Of a DNA stretch of 64,000 nt, positions 63,651-64,000 are shown one piece after another. How positions within the stretch are numbered: the stretch's first letter is position 1; each line of letters starts with the position of its first letter. A program made the translations under genes and the position numbers. The notes below the pieces were generated by a model. The model worked only from the letters and a program-made list of their open reading frames with translations. It made no database searches and had not been told where the DNA came from. Source of the DNA: Neoceratodus forsteri (lineage: Eukaryota; Chordata; Ceratodontiformes; Ceratodontidae); the NCBI GenBank assembly GCA_016271365.2, contig CM028132.1:588325001-588389000 (forward strand). Direction: 5' to 3'.

Positions 63651-64000
63651 GCTAATTTTGCAGTGATTCATGGGATTTCAGGTCACATGGGCTCTAGATT
63701 GTTCTGCACAGCCTCAGTTTGGGTAGTGCGTGTAGGAAGCTGTAGGAGACAGTCTGCTCTGAGAGCTCTCTGTGATTCAAACCTTCGAAAAGCAGTTAAA
63801 AAAGCCTTTTTGAGTAATTGTTTTTGCTGAAACTTTAGTTCATCAATCGTAGGAAACCCTCCTGTGCTCATATCATCGAGCGTGTATTGTTTGTGTATGG
63901 ATTTTGAATGTTAATGTATGACATTCAGTTTGTGTACTGAGAGACAGTGGAAGTGTGCTTTGGGGGAAGGGCATATCTGTGGTGTAGGTAGATTAACTTG
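63651..64000. other. No recognisable feature
   Basis: No element ends and no ORF with a recognised product are visible to the window edge. The 290 bases before 63089, upstream of the PLE start, likewise show nothing I can support. Confidence 0.5.

Overview
This window reads as non-coding, repeat-saturated DNA from a non-mammalian vertebrate. The evidence is the mix of elements: several divergent L2-type LINEs, CR1 LINEs with the typical ATTCTATG-like 3' tails, a Penelope-like element (PLE), two kinds of Ty3/gypsy element, two tRNA-derived SINE families, many foldback DNA elements, and one decayed exon of the P2X7 C-terminal (P2RX7_C) type that is common in fish genomes. I cannot fix the species. 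A large-genome fish, lungfish, coelacanth or amphibian would all fit. I see no intact protein-coding host gene, no rRNA and no functional tRNA gene. Almost every recognisable ORF is a broken retrotransposon fragment.

Layout. 1-3.1 kb: a small acidic ORF behind a CRE palindrome, two foldback elements, a minisatellite, and two units of a palindromic ~295-bp satellite. 3.1-9.2 kb: a long L2-type LINE with repeated 5' monomers and a 2A-like peptide, interrupted by a SINE. 9.2-10.75 kb: another copy of the palindromic satellite, then other tandem repeats and a TG run. 11-13.3 kb: an L2 on the minus strand. 13.9-16 kb: a second SINE with a 15-bp target duplication, then the P2RX7_C pseudoexon and a minus-strand acidic exon candidate. 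16.6-22.9 kb: a complete but dead Ty3/gypsy element (both LTRs, AGCAG duplication, tRNA-Ser-type primer site) cut by a CR1. 23.5-33 kb: foldback elements, L2 and CR1 fragments and the second copy of SINE family 2. 33.1-36.3 kb: a CR1 with ORF1 and endonuclease, then a CR1 3' end. 36.5-38.6 kb: GC-rich hairpin repeats and the main array of the palindromic satellite. 38.9-41.7 kb: a fairly well preserved L2. 44.1-44.7 kb: a terminal-inverted-repeat element. 48.6-50.8 kb: a Ty3/gypsy fragment in which integrase precedes reverse transcriptase (Gmr1-like order). 50.8-62.8 kb: one PLE, spread over 12 kb by nested insertions. 63-63.7 kb: a repeat interrupted by a hAT-like element with an 8-bp duplication.

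The clearest story is in the nested structures. At four junctions (CR1 in gypsy, foldback in L2, L2 in PLE, foldback in PLE) the host element's reading frame resumes when the guest is removed, so the insertion order can be read directly. The PLE ends next to a 51-nt sequence with the layout of a type I hammerhead ribozyme. The most novel-looking item is the palindromic satellite, found at three loci, each unit able to fold into a long hairpin.
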